Source: Lunatibacter salilacus (GTDB lineage Bacteria > Bacteroidota > Bacteroidia > Cytophagales > Cyclobacteriaceae). Taken from it: a DNA stretch of 64,000 nt. The stretch covers positions 186,001 through 250,000 of the forward strand of contig NZ_VOLC01000003.1 in assembly GCF_009797935.1 (NCBI RefSeq), read 5' to 3'. The notes under the pieces were generated by a model. The model was given only the letters and a program-made list of their open reading frames with translations, searched no databases and was not told the origin of the DNA. This document shows positions 7,175 through 16,806 of the stretch, piece by piece. Made by a program: the position numbers and the translations under genes. Every line of letters starts with the position of its first letter. The stretch's first letter is position 1.

Positions 7175-10100
7175 TTACGCTTCGTTAAGTTCTGGAATCA
7201 GTTTTTCGTTGGATGCCTTTTCTTTCTTTTTACTTAATGAACTGGCCCAGGATTCAAACACATAATAAAGTCCGGGAATAAGGATAATTCCGACGAAGGT
7301 GCCAATGAACATTCCCCCTGCGGCGGCCGTTCCGATAGTTCGATTACCTAAAGCACCCGCGCCACTTGCAATAGTGAGTGGAATCAACCCGCTGATAAAT
7401 GCAAAGGAGGTCATGAGTATGGGCCGAAGCCGTTCCACCGCACCATTTACGGCAGATTCCAATATTCCCATACCTTTTTGTCTAGACTGCACGGCGATTT
7501 CAATGATTAGAATGGCGTTTTTTCCTAAAAGACCAATTAGCATAATCAGGGAAACCTGCGCATAGATGTTGTTCTCCAGTCCCGTCAATTTTAACAATAA
7601 AAATGAACCAAAGATACCGGCTGGTAATGATAAAATTACTGGAAAAGGAAGGAGATAACTTTCATATTGGGCAGCCAGCAAGAGATATACAAACAAAAGG
7701 CATATCATAAAGATATAAATGGCTTGGTTTCCAGAATCGATTTGTTCTCTGGTGATCCCCGACCAGTCTATATCAAATCCGCGGGGGAGCATGGAAAGTG
7801 CGGTTTCCTCTACTGCCTGAATGGCATCACCACTTGAATATCCATCCGCTGCTTCTCCGTTTATCATAGCAGAGGTGAACATGTTGTACCTTGTTACTTG
7901 CTCAGGCCCATAGGTTCTCTCCAGCGTAACAAAGTTTGAATACGGAACCATTTCTCCCTGATTATTTTTCGTGTACAGCTTCAGAAGTGATTCAGGATTC
8001 GTCCGGTATTCCGGAAGAGCTTGAATCATCACTTTGTACATTTGGCCGAATCGTATAAAATTTGATGAATAAAAACTCCCAATATAACTTTGTAAGGTTT
8101 CCATAGAAGCTTCTACAGATACACCCAATTTAGCGGCCTTGTCGTGGTCTACCCGAAGGAGGTATTGGGGAAAACTTGGGTCAAACCCGGTAAACACATC
8201 CTTTAACTCCTCACGTTCATTCAAGGCTGTGGTGAATTCAGAAATCGTTTGGGCGGTTAAATCAAGGGATCCCCCCGTTTTATCCTGAAGCCTTAATTCA
8301 AAGCCAGATGCGTTTCCAAAGCCAGGTACTGGAGGCGGGGCAAAGAACTGAATTTCTGCTCCGGTAATATGGGCTGTTCTTTCCTGGTACTCTGAGATCA
8401 AATCATTAACTCGCTGATCCCTATCGGCCCAGTCTACCAAGTTAATCATACCCATGCCATAAGAGGCGCCAGCTGTTTCGGTTAATAGGCTATATCCTGC
8501 TAAAGTAGAAATTGTTTCCACCTCATCGAAGGGCAGAAGTGTGGCTTGTACGTCATCCATGATTTGCTGGGTCCGCTCTACTGTCGAACCCGGTGGTGTC
8601 GTGACATTGACATAGATCATTCCTTGATCCTCATTGGGGATAAAACCCGTGGGAAGAATGGCTGAAACCCCGTATACCAATATAAAAAACAGCATCAATA
8701 GGCCAAAGGTCAGTGATTTTCTGCCTGCTGTTCTGCCGATTAGCCAAGCATATCTGTTTGAGAATCGCTCATAGTTTGTATTGAACCAGTTGAAAAACTT
8801 GGATAGTACCCCTTTTTTATTTTCGTGATGCACAGGTTTCAACAAAAGACTGCACAATGCTGGAGAAAGGGTCAGCGCATTTATTCCGGAAATCACAATG
8901 GCAATAGCCAGTGTCAGTGAAAACTGCCTGTAAAAAATCCCAACGGGGCCAGTTAGAAAGCCAGCCGGCACGAAAACTGCCGACATTACCAAGGTAATGG
9001 CAATAATGGCGCCGCCAATTTCCTTCATCGCCGCAAAGGTGGCATCTTTCGCATTTAAACCATCTTTGTGCATCTTTACATGGACGGCTTCCACTACTAC
9101 AATGGCGTTATCCACCACAATGCCTATGGCCAACACCATGGCAAATAGTGTTAATAGATTCAGAGAAAAGCCAAATAAATCCATAAAGAAAAATGTTCCG
9201 ATCAGTGATACAGGAACCGCAATAGCAGGTATCAGGGTGGAGCGGAAATCCTGGAGGAAGATGAATACCACTATTGATACCAATAAGAATGCTTCTATTA
9301 AAGTCTTAATTACCTCAGTGATAGATGCGTCCAAAAAACGGGAAACGTCATAAGAAACATTGTACTCCATTCCAGGAGGAAAGGAGGAAAGTTTTAATTC
9401 CTCCATTTTGTCTTTAACGTTTTGAATGACTTCCCGAGCATTGGAGCCCGGACGCTGTTTCATCATGATGGAAGCGGATGGCCGACCGTCCGTTGTGGAT
9501 ACCATGTTATAATCTTGGGATCCAAACTCCACCTCAGCCACGTCCCTGATTTTTAAAAGAGATCCATCCGGAAGGGCTTTTAGGGTGATGTTTTCAAAAT
9601 CAACCTCCTGATTGAATTTGCCGGTATATTTCAATACATACTGCAGTGCTTGAGGATCCTTGTCTGAACTGATCCCTGACTTTCCCGGGGCTGCTTCTAC
9701 ATTTTGCCGTCGGATGGCCTCATCTACATCTTGGGGGGTTAGCTCGTATGCTACCAGTCTATCTGGGTTTAACCAAATACGCATGGCATAATCTCTAGAT
9801 CCCATGATTTCCACAAAACCCACTCCATCAATCCGTTTCAGTTCTGATAAAATGTTAATGTCTACAAAATTATAAACAAACTTCTCATCCTGGGAGGTGT
9901 CCGTGGTCATCAAGTTTAGATAAAGAAGCATGGAATTAACCTCCTTCTCTGTCATTACCCCGGCTCGGATAACTTCTTCGGGTAATTCATCCAATACGGT
10001 TAAGACTCTGTTCTGGACGTTCACTGCAGCCAAATCAGGGTCTGTTCCCACTTGGAAGTTGACGGTTATCAGACAAATCCCATCATTTGTATTGACAGAA

Positions 10101-10336
10101 GTCATATACGTCATATTTGGAACGCCATTTATCGCGCGCTCAAGGGGAGTGGCTACGGCTTTAGTGAGAACATCGGCGTTTGCCCCAGTGTACTTGGCTG
10201 TTACCGTCACCGAAGGAGGCACGATTTCCGGAAATTGAGTCACTGGCAGGTTCAACAGTGAAAGCAACCCCAAAAGTGTAATTAGTATGGATATAACGGT
10301 CGATAGAATCGGCCGCTTTATAAATATGTCAAACAT
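7175..10336 (-). CDS. RND efflux pump inner-membrane subunit, HAE1 family (AcrB-like)
   Basis: At 1053 residues it matches the AcrB family length. It begins MFDIFIKRPILSTVISILIT with the usual first helix after the FxxRP motif, has two large periplasmic loops and twelve predicted membrane helices. The TM4 proton-relay segment reads GIVVDNAIVVVEAV: Asp409 is kept but the second AcrB aspartate is Asn410. I believe this DN form is common in one Bacteroidota subfamily, so it need not mean an inactive pump. It lies 20 bp after the adaptor gene and 46 bp before the channel gene. Likely role: proton-driven export of toxic compounds. Confidence 0.95.
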   Translation of the reverse strand: MFDIFIKRPILSTVISILITLLGLLSLLNLPVTQFPEIVPPSVTVTAKYTGANADVLTKAVATPLERAINGVPNMTYMTSVNTNDGICLITVNFQVGTDPDLAAVNVQNRVLTVLDELPEEVIRAGVMTEKEVNSMLLYLNLMTTDTSQDEKFVYNFVDINILSELKRIDGVGFVEIMGSRDYAMRIWLNPDRLVAYELTPQDVDEAIRRQNVEAAPGKSGISSDKDPQALQYVLKYTGKFNQEVDFENITLKALPDGSLLKIRDVAEVEFGSQDYNMVSTTDGRPSASIMMKQRPGSNAREVIQNVKDKMEELKLSSFPPGMEYNVSYDVSRFLDASITEVIKTLIEAFLLVSIVVFIFLQDFRSTLIPAIAVPVSLIGTFFFMDLFGFSLNLLTLFAMVLAIGIVVDNAIVVVEAVHVKMHKDGLNAKDATFAAMKEIGGAIIAITLVMSAVFVPAGFLTGPVGIFYRQFSLTLAIAIVISGINALTLSPALCSLLLKPVHHENKKGVLSKFFNWFNTNYERFSNRYAWLIGRTAGRKSLTFGLLMLFFILVYGVSAILPTGFIPNEDQGMIYVNVTTPPGSTVERTQQIMDDVQATLLPFDEVETISTLAGYSLLTETAGASYGMGMINLVDWADRDQRVNDLISEYQERTAHITGAEIQFFAPPPVPGFGNASGFELRLQDKTGGSLDLTAQTISEFTTALNEREELKDVFTGFDPSFPQYLLRVDHDKAAKLGVSVEASMETLQSYIGSFYSSNFIRFGQMYKVMIQALPEYRTNPESLLKLYTKNNQGEMVPYSNFVTLERTYGPEQVTRYNMFTSAMINGEAADGYSSGDAIQAVEETALSMLPRGFDIDWSGITREQIDSGNQAIYIFMICLLFVYLLLAAQYESYLLPFPVILSLPAGIFGSFLLLKLTGLENNIYAQVSLIMLIGLLGKNAILIIEIAVQSRQKGMGILESAVNGAVERLRPILMTSFAFISGLIPLTIASGAGALGNRTIGTAAAGGMFIGTFVGIILIPGLYYVFESWASSLSKKKEKASNEKLIPELNEA

Positions 10337-10356
10337 GTTAAAAAGGGTCTTAGAAT

Positions 10357-11598
10357 TTAGTTTATATTGGTAGAATTGTCTGCCAATGAACCATAAACAT
10401 CTTGGTCTTCAGCTTCAATAGGGGATATGTTAATACCGTCTTGAACCAGTTGTATGCCTTCAAATACAATTCTGTCTCCAGCATTAAAATCTTCTACTAT
10501 ATAAAAGAGACCATACCTTCCAAGTGGTCGGAAGCTCCGAACAGTTACTGTATTTTCTTCATCAACCATATACACATAGGTATAATCTTGGATTTCGAAA
10601 GTTGCTTTTTGGGGGATTAAGAAAACATTATCCTGCGGTTTGGTCATCTGAACTTTGCCGCTTGCCCCATGTTTGAGCAGTGCGTCAGGATTTGGGAATC
10701 TTACACGTAAGGCAATAGAACCAGTTCCGGTCTCGAAGTCAGCCTCCATGGTTTCTAATTGCCCTGGGTGGGAATAAAAATGCCCATCAGATAAAATAAG
10801 GGATATTACTTCAGCCTCTTCCACCAAAGCTTCTTTTAGATTGTCGGCCACCTTATCCACTTCTTCTTCCAATCTCGCTTTATTCATTTTCCCTCGCATA
10901 TACTCCAAATACTCATTCTCAGTGATCTTATAATAAGCAAATACCTCATCGATATCTGAGATATTCGTCAAAAGATCCCCACTATTGAGTAAGCTTCCTG
11001 TTTTATAGGGAATACGGTCAACAAAGCCGTCAAATGGAGCCCTGATTGTCGTGTAGGACAAGCCAATTTGGGCATTTTTAAGAAGTGCCTCTGCCTCCAT
11101 TACGGAAGAACTAGCCATATCTTTTTTTGATTGGGCCAATTCTAATTCCGAAGAAGAATATATATTTTTTTCAACTAATATTTTTAGCCGATCTACCTCC
11201 AATGAGGCCGCATTCTCTTCCGCTATAGCTTGCATAAGGCGGGCATTCGCTGAATTGACCAACTCTGAAAACTCCACAGAACTCATTTGAAAAAGAGGCT
11301 GATCTTTTATCACAAAATCGCCCTCATCGACATATATTTTCTCCACAAATCCTTCTACTTTTGACCGTATTTCCACAAATTGCCTTGCTTGAATATCCGC
11401 AACATAGGTTTTCGGGATTTCTATTTTCTTTGGCATTAGGGTAAGTACTGGCAACTCAAGGAGTTTTTTATTTTGGCTGTCTTTGCCACTCCCGGTACTA
11501 CAGGAGGATGCGAAGATCACCGCAACTAGTAACACAATGATGCTACCAGCATTAAAGGAATATTTTCCAGACAGCTGAAATCCAATATCTTTTTTCAT
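10357..11598 (-). CDS. RND efflux periplasmic adaptor (membrane fusion protein), lipoprotein
   Basis: The 413-residue protein has an N-terminal hydrophobic segment and lipobox FASSC (Cys33). It then shows the usual adaptor order: beta-barrel/lipoyl half-motif (VEIRSKVEGFVEKIYVDEGD), a coiled-coil hairpin (about residues 115-175), the second lipoyl half (LSYTTIRAPFDGFVDRI), and a C-terminal barrel. It links the inner-membrane pump to the outer-membrane channel and is the first gene of RND operon 1. A weak promoter-like TTAATTTG (complement at 11647-11654), with TTG about 21 bp upstream, precedes it. No regulator gene is adjacent, unlike operon 2. Confidence 0.94.
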   Translation of the reverse strand: MKKDIGFQLSGKYSFNAGSIIVLLVAVIFASSCSTGSGKDSQNKKLLELPVLTLMPKKIEIPKTYVADIQARQFVEIRSKVEGFVEKIYVDEGDFVIKDQPLFQMSSVEFSELVNSANARLMQAIAEENAASLEVDRLKILVEKNIYSSSELELAQSKKDMASSSVMEAEALLKNAQIGLSYTTIRAPFDGFVDRIPYKTGSLLNSGDLLTNISDIDEVFAYYKITENEYLEYMRGKMNKARLEEEVDKVADNLKEALVEEAEVISLILSDGHFYSHPGQLETMEADFETGTGSIALRVRFPNPDALLKHGASGKVQMTKPQDNVFLIPQKATFEIQDYTYVYMVDEENTVTVRSFRPLGRYGLFYIVEDFNAGDRIVFEGIQLVQDGINISPIEAEDQDVYGSLADNSTNIN

Positions 11599-11771
11599 TA
11601 TTTTGAATAATTAATTTTGAAAGAAATAATTAGTTGGTTTTTGGGGCAAATTAACGATCGACTGATGGATGTTTCCAACAGCGGGGTTTTCGGGTTACTT
11701 TTAAAATCGAGAAACGCTAATTAATGACAGCAGGAAATCCAGCTGTTAGAGAAAAAAGTTTTGGATGTATG

Positions 11772-12131
11772 TCAAGGGGCATTTTTACATATAACCATCT
11801 TGACTAAATGAGTTATATGAGGGTGGGAATGAATTTGGGTGATTTTTTTTAACTTGGAGTCGCTAAAAAGTTTACGCGCGATAATTCCAAACTCAAATTT
11901 GGAGCTATTGTCATCAGCGATCCGCTGCAGGTTCGAATAATTTACGGTATTGTTCCTAACAAGTGAAGTCGGGAAGTCAACGTAGTCATAAAGGATTTCT
12001 GCAACTTGGAAATCTTCGTGAATGATATCGTGTTCTGCTTCCTCTCCATCTGCTACGGATAGGCACACCAAGAACGCCGCCAAAAAATTGGTCAGAAATC
12101 TTTTAACGAAAAATTGGAAGCTTTTTTTCAT
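11772..12131 (-). CDS. Hypothetical exported protein
   Basis: This 119-residue ORF starts with a basic region and a hydrophobic stretch (FLTNFLAAFLVCLSVADGEEA) that looks like a signal peptide. The rest is soluble, with no motif I recognise. AGGA lies about 9 bp before the ATG. It is isolated between RND operon 1 and the inositol genes, on the same strand as both. It may be a real small secreted protein or a decayed one; homology support is needed. Confidence 0.45.
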   Translation of the reverse strand: MKKSFQFFVKRFLTNFLAAFLVCLSVADGEEAEHDIIHEDFQVAEILYDYVDFPTSLVRNNTVNYSNLQRIADDNSSKFEFGIIARKLFSDSKLKKITQIHSHPHITHLVKMVICKNAP

Positions 12132-12241
12132 ATTAATAATTCCTAGTCAAAATTAAAGAATTATATCCTATAAATCTAGCTAGTTATTAAAAATTGAACA
12201 AATTATCAGGGGGAAAATTACCAGTATGATTTTCCTTCATC

Positions 12242-13816
12242 TCATTGCGCCAGCCATATATAGATTAGTACCACTACTATAAAAAGTGTGGCCGACATAG
12301 GTTTGGCATACCTCCACTCTTTTAGGTCCAACTTTACCGGTTTCTGTAAATTTGTCCGTTGAGCTGGAGGAAATCGGAGACTTATCAGATACATGACACT
12401 TAGGTTCAAAATGAATTCAATACCCCAGATATGGATGAAGTGAATACCCACATCGAATATGAATGTGGTTAATATATAAAAAGAGAACCCCATAAGTAGT
12501 CCGACTTTCGCACCGATTGCTGAAATTTTTGGGATAAAAAATCCTGCTATCAGTATTGAAGCGATAGGGATAAAGAAGATGCCATTGAGCTGTTGCATAA
12601 GCTGGTACAGGCCTTCTGGTGCATTTCCCACCAACGGTGCTATAAGGATCGCGGTAATTGCTAGTACTAATGAACTCAACCTGCCCACGCGAACAAGTTT
12701 TTTGTCGCTAGCTTTTGGTGAAATCATTTTTTTGTAAATATCCAAACTGAAAATAGTGGCGGCAGAATTAAGCACACTGTTGAACGTACTTAGAATAGCA
12801 CCCAGAACTACTGCCGCAAAGAAACCAATCAAACTCAGTGGCAATACCCGCATTAATAGAATGGGATAAATAAAATCCTGATTGTCATAGTACTGTTCTC
12901 CGTAGTAATAGAAGGCTACAATGCCAGGTAGGACGATAATAAGGGGAATGAGAATTTTAAACACCCCGGTAAACAACAGTCCCTTCTGTGCTTCGGCCAT
13001 GTTTTTGGCACCTAAAGCGCGTTGAATAATCGTCTGGTTCATTCCCCAAAAGTAGATCTGATTGATCATCAATCCGGTAAACAGCGTACTGAAAGGAAGT
13101 ACTGAATCTTCCGCACCGATTACATTGAACTTTGATGGGGCAGCGTCATATACTTTTTTCATTCCGACAATTATACTGCCATCACCAATATCCCAAAGTG
13201 CAAATACCGGTACCATAAGACCTCCAATGACTAATCCGATTGCATTTATTGTGTCCGACAGGGCAACTGCTTTTAGGCCTCCAAAAATAGCATAAATAGA
13301 CCCTACCACACCTATTACGATCACGGTTATCCATATTCCTTCGCCTTTACTTACCTGAAGGACTTCCGAAACCGTAAATATGCTCTCTAGGTTAATAGCT
13401 CCCGTGTACAATACGATGGGCAATAAAGTGACTACAAAAGAAAGCATAAGAAGCAATGCTACGATGGTTTTGGTGGTAGCATCGTATCTGTTTTCTAAAT
13501 ATTGGGGAATGGTCGTAAGTCCCATCCGTAAATAAATGGGTAAAAAATAGAGGGCGGCAATCACCAAAGCAATGGCTGAAGTGACTTCCCATGCAATGAT
13601 TATCATCCCGTTCTTATAAGCCGACCCATTCATTCCAATCAGGTGCTCTGTGGAAATGTTGGTCAGGATCATAGACCCGGCGATAACCCCTCCCGTTAGC
13701 GTTCTGCCACCCAGAAAATAGCCATCCTTTGAGCTGATATCATCCTTTCTAAGTTTATACCAAGAAAAAAATGCCACAAATAAGGTGAATCCTACAAAGG
13801 ATATGACGGTCAGCAT
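12242..13816 (-). CDS. SSS-family Na+/solute symporter, probable inositol or sugar transporter
   Basis: About 524 residues with 13-14 hydrophobic segments. The stretch QRALGAKNMAEAQKGLLFTG followed by ILIPLIIVLPG is close to the vSGLT/SglT subgroup of sodium/sugar symporters. I place the start at ATG 13814-13816 (MLTVISFVGF), because the upstream alternative at 13861 adds an unusual QPNPPPP extension. It follows the myo-inositol oxygenase gene on the same strand, so the simplest reading is uptake of myo-inositol, or export/import of a related sugar; that is inferred from context only. A hairpin at 13941-13972 separates the two genes. Confidence 0.9.
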   Translation of the reverse strand: MLTVISFVGFTLFVAFFSWYKLRKDDISSKDGYFLGGRTLTGGVIAGSMILTNISTEHLIGMNGSAYKNGMIIIAWEVTSAIALVIAALYFLPIYLRMGLTTIPQYLENRYDATTKTIVALLLMLSFVVTLLPIVLYTGAINLESIFTVSEVLQVSKGEGIWITVIVIGVVGSIYAIFGGLKAVALSDTINAIGLVIGGLMVPVFALWDIGDGSIIVGMKKVYDAAPSKFNVIGAEDSVLPFSTLFTGLMINQIYFWGMNQTIIQRALGAKNMAEAQKGLLFTGVFKILIPLIIVLPGIVAFYYYGEQYYDNQDFIYPILLMRVLPLSLIGFFAAVVLGAILSTFNSVLNSAATIFSLDIYKKMISPKASDKKLVRVGRLSSLVLAITAILIAPLVGNAPEGLYQLMQQLNGIFFIPIASILIAGFFIPKISAIGAKVGLLMGFSFYILTTFIFDVGIHFIHIWGIEFILNLSVMYLISLRFPPAQRTNLQKPVKLDLKEWRYAKPMSATLFIVVVLIYIWLAQ

Positions 13817-13940
13817 GGGTGGAGGTGGGTTAGGTTGTAAAATTCCCCAAACCTTGACCATTTATCGGAAGATTTGGGGAATTGCAATCGGGTTCTATAA
13901 GTGGGGATTATTCCTGTAGACCTGCTAAGGACAATAAAAT

Positions 13941-13972
13941 CCAAATGCCCATCTTTCTGGAAGGGCATTTGG
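13941..13972 (-). terminator. Hairpin after the inositol oxygenase gene
   Basis: CCAAATGCCC (13941-13950) and GGGCATTTGG (13963-13972) form a perfect 10-bp stem. On the minus strand it is followed by ATTTTATTG, a weak T-tract. It lies 6 bp after the inositol oxygenase stop, so it may terminate or attenuate read-through into the symporter gene. Confidence 0.6.
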
Positions 13973-13978
13973 GGCCAT

Positions 13979-14860
13979 TTAGAATTTAAGTGTGGAAGGC
14001 AGGTATTTGGCTACCAAATCTTCGTAGTAAGGCCGTAGTGCTTTTGCGTCAGGTGGAACAGGAACCTTCGAATACAAGTCATAGGGGTTGAATTTATCTA
14101 CCCACTTGAACATTTCTTTGTCGTGCTCATTGAGCAGGTGATCATAGGAATTCTCCCGATGCTGGGGGTAAAACGAATGATACCTGATCATGTAAAGAGC
14201 CGGTTCCGGAAGGTAGTCTTTCATCATTTGATACAAATATTCATCGTGGCCCCAAGACATTTTTACATTGTCCATACCGCAGTTTGGCTCATAGATGCCG
14301 TATTTGCTATTGAACCGTTCATCCCGTGAATCAGGATTATCATTAAAAAATTCGGGGTAGACGATACTGTTTGCATGCTGGCAACCTACGGGAAATGTGT
14401 CACCGACGACTGCCCATTGAGGTTCGCCAAAAAGACAAAGAACCTTGCCCATGTCGTGTATAAACCCGGTAAGGACAAACCAATCCGGATGGCCATCCGC
14501 CCGGATGGCTTCTGAGGTTTGAAGGAGATGCTGCAACTGATCCAGGCTTGTATCAGGATCAGAGTCGTCCACGAGTGTGTTTAAATAGGTGATCGCATCC
14601 CAAAAGGGCATTTCTTTCTTTTCGAATTTAAGAAATTCTTTTTCTTTGTCTACGACAAAGTCATAGGTCTGATACTTATGGTTTAGTCTATAGAATTCTT
14701 TGACTGTATCTACCCTCTCCGAGTCGTGATAATTTCTGTAATCCTCTTTGCTTTTAGCTTGGGTATCTTTTGGTTCGGGATATCTGATCAATAAATCTTC
14801 TTCCCATTCCTCAATACTTTCCAATGGATTTTTTTCTTTTTCGCTGTATTCGGCTTTCAT
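13979..14860 (-). CDS. myo-Inositol oxygenase (MIOX)
   Basis: The 293-residue protein closely follows the MIOX family throughout (GEPQWAVVGDTFPVGCQHAN, MSWGHDEYLYQ, LRPYYEDLVAKY). MIOX is a cytosolic di-iron dioxygenase that splits myo-inositol to D-glucuronate (EC 1.13.99.1). All six metal-ligand positions of the animal enzyme appear present: His in LQHLLQT, His-Asp in GFIHDMGK, His in WGHDEY, His in IRYHSFYP, and Asp in NPYDLYSK. The N-terminus resembles the eukaryotic form. It is the first gene of a two-gene unit with an SSS symporter; downstream glucuronate genes are not in this window. Confidence 0.95.
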   Translation of the reverse strand: MKAEYSEKEKNPLESIEEWEEDLLIRYPEPKDTQAKSKEDYRNYHDSERVDTVKEFYRLNHKYQTYDFVVDKEKEFLKFEKKEMPFWDAITYLNTLVDDSDPDTSLDQLQHLLQTSEAIRADGHPDWFVLTGFIHDMGKVLCLFGEPQWAVVGDTFPVGCQHANSIVYPEFFNDNPDSRDERFNSKYGIYEPNCGMDNVKMSWGHDEYLYQMMKDYLPEPALYMIRYHSFYPQHRENSYDHLLNEHDKEMFKWVDKFNPYDLYSKVPVPPDAKALRPYYEDLVAKYLPSTLKF

Positions 14861-15117
14861 GATGTTTTGTTCTTATGGATTATCTTTTTCTAAGTATAGT
14901 TGGATCTTTTAAACTAAAACCATACCGGTATAACAAACAATCAACTAAATAAATTTGAAAGTTTAACTTTTTAAGGAATCCCTTCTTATGACGGGAAATT
15001 TAGCAAAAAAAACCATCATTTGAGAAGGTGTCCGCATATTTTTTATTTGCCTTCCTTATTGTAAAATGCAGATACGTTGGGTTTAAATTGCGCTCAGAGC
15101 ATGTATAAGGGCCGGGA

Positions 15118-16806
15118 TTAAGGTATTGAGATTTTTAGTTTCCTTTTGACGGATTTTAGAATCTCCGCATTGAGTTTGCTTTCAGAAAAGATCTCCAAGA
15201 CTTTGGGGCGGATGGACTTTCCGTAAAAATACACCAAAGCGGTATCTAACTCTTCCGCAGTATAAATCGGCGTATATCCAAAACCGAATTCCACGGCTAA
15301 ATGACTGGCGGATAATTTTTGCTCGGTTTCGAAAAATTCCTCCAGCTCCGGTAACTGTGCAGGACCTTCAATCAACCGAAATATCCCTCCCGCATGATTG
15401 TTCAGCACAATAATTCGAAGGTTTGGCAGATTGTATTTGTGCCAAAATGCATTGCGGTCATAAAAAAAAGCCATGTCGCCGGTAACAAGTGTTACAACAT
15501 CTTTTGTTGTGAAGGTGCATCCTACAGCAGTTGAATTAGATCCATCTATGCCGCTGGTGCCTCTGTTTGCAATTATTTCAATGGAGGGATGCAAGTTTCC
15601 GAGGAAGCTTGCATAGCGGACAGTCATGCTGTTTGACAGATGCAGTTTAGAGGCATGGGGGATTTCTCTGAAACAACAGGCCAACGCCTTAAATTCGCCA
15701 AATGCAGCATCCTCAAAAATTCCTTGTAAGTTTTCGCCAATTACCCCTTCTGAGTCCTTCCATGCCTGAATAAAGTTCGGATCGCCCTCAGCTTGTAAAT
15801 CTAACATAAGTTCAAGAATCTCGATTGGCTGGCAATGGATGATCTTTGATAACTTCTGATAGGGGTCAGGGACATATCCGCTCTCTTGTAGGTGCCAATG
15901 GGTCGCCGAACTACTTCTGAGAAATTGCTTTAGTGATTTCGAAAGGATGCTTTTACCGAAGCTAATAACCAAATCCGGGATCATGGCCGATTTTTCCGGG
16001 ATAGTTTGTAAGATAAAATCCGGGTGATTGACGGATTCGGATGTATGCGTATTGGTGATTAAATCTGAAATTACGGTCGCCTTTTTTTGTTGAGCAACTT
16101 GGGAAAGAAGTTTTCTAACTTCTGCTCTCGGCTTTTGCTGGCCGGGTATAACCAAAATTTTTCTGTATTTCCCCAATTGGGTTTTAAGACTGCTCTTTTG
16201 ATCTTCAGATAACGTCAAAACACCCGATGTCACGTCAATTAATTGCACGGGTTGTTCAAAATCAAATCCCTCCTCTCCAGTGGGATAAAAGGGCTCCCGC
16301 AAGGGGATATTCACATGCACCGGGCCTTTGGGCGTTGACATACTTTCATTAATAGCCTCGTTGATAATCCGATGGGCATGCCAGCGCTTGTCAGAATGTT
16401 CAAACGAATCCGGAAAAGCGTAGCTCTTTTTGACATGGCTGCCATAAACGTCAGTTTGTCTTATTGTCTGGCCGTCTAGTTGGTCAATCCATTCTGCCGG
16501 TCTATCCGCTGTCAAAATTAGGAGGGGAATTTGTTGAAAGTATGCTTCGGCCACTGCCGGGAAATAATTGAGTGCTGCTGAACCGCTGGTGCATACCAAT
16601 ACCACGGGCTTGTTAAGTTGCTGAGCCATACCCAAGCCGATAAAAGCAGCAGATCGCTCGTCGGGGATAGTCCGGCAGTGAATATCCGGGTGACGGATAA
16701 AAGCAAGAGAAAGCGGAGCACAGCGGGAACCTGGCGATAAGATGGCTTCTTTGATGCCTTTCGCCGCGCAGATAGTCGCCAGGTCAATGATGGGCTGAAT
16801 GATCAA
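15118..16806 (-). CDS. menD: 2-succinyl-5-enolpyruvyl-6-hydroxy-3-cyclohexene-1-carboxylate synthase
   Basis: This 562-residue thiamine-diphosphate enzyme joins isochorismate and 2-oxoglutarate in menaquinone synthesis. The N-terminal Pyr domain shows AILSPGSRCAPLSLAF, DERSAAFIGLG (ThDP-activating Glu region) and VCTSGSAALNYFPAV. The C-terminal PP domain has VTGDMAFFYDRN and LNNHAGGIF, the ThDP/Mg binding GD-x(n)-N motif typical of MenD. Its start codon overlaps the end of menF by 4 bp (ATGA), so it is translationally coupled as the last gene of menI-menF-menD. MenB, MenC and MenE are not here; menA lies at 40283. Confidence 0.96.
   Translation of the reverse strand: MIIQPIIDLATICAAKGIKEAILSPGSRCAPLSLAFIRHPDIHCRTIPDERSAAFIGLGMAQQLNKPVVLVCTSGSAALNYFPAVAEAYFQQIPLLILTADRPAEWIDQLDGQTIRQTDVYGSHVKKSYAFPDSFEHSDKRWHAHRIINEAINESMSTPKGPVHVNIPLREPFYPTGEEGFDFEQPVQLIDVTSGVLTLSEDQKSSLKTQLGKYRKILVIPGQQKPRAEVRKLLSQVAQQKKATVISDLITNTHTSESVNHPDFILQTIPEKSAMIPDLVISFGKSILSKSLKQFLRSSSATHWHLQESGYVPDPYQKLSKIIHCQPIEILELMLDLQAEGDPNFIQAWKDSEGVIGENLQGIFEDAAFGEFKALACCFREIPHASKLHLSNSMTVRYASFLGNLHPSIEIIANRGTSGIDGSNSTAVGCTFTTKDVVTLVTGDMAFFYDRNAFWHKYNLPNLRIIVLNNHAGGIFRLIEGPAQLPELEEFFETEQKLSASHLAVEFGFGYTPIYTAEELDTALVYFYGKSIRPKVLEIFSESKLNAEILKSVKRKLKISIP

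Noticed and set aside
11930-11950. GGTTCGAAT string resembling a tRNA T-loop
   Set aside because: No acceptor stem, anticodon arm or D-arm could be found around it.
13960-13975. Riboswitch in front of the symporter gene
   Set aside because: Only a simple 10-bp hairpin is present, with no conserved aptamer-like core.
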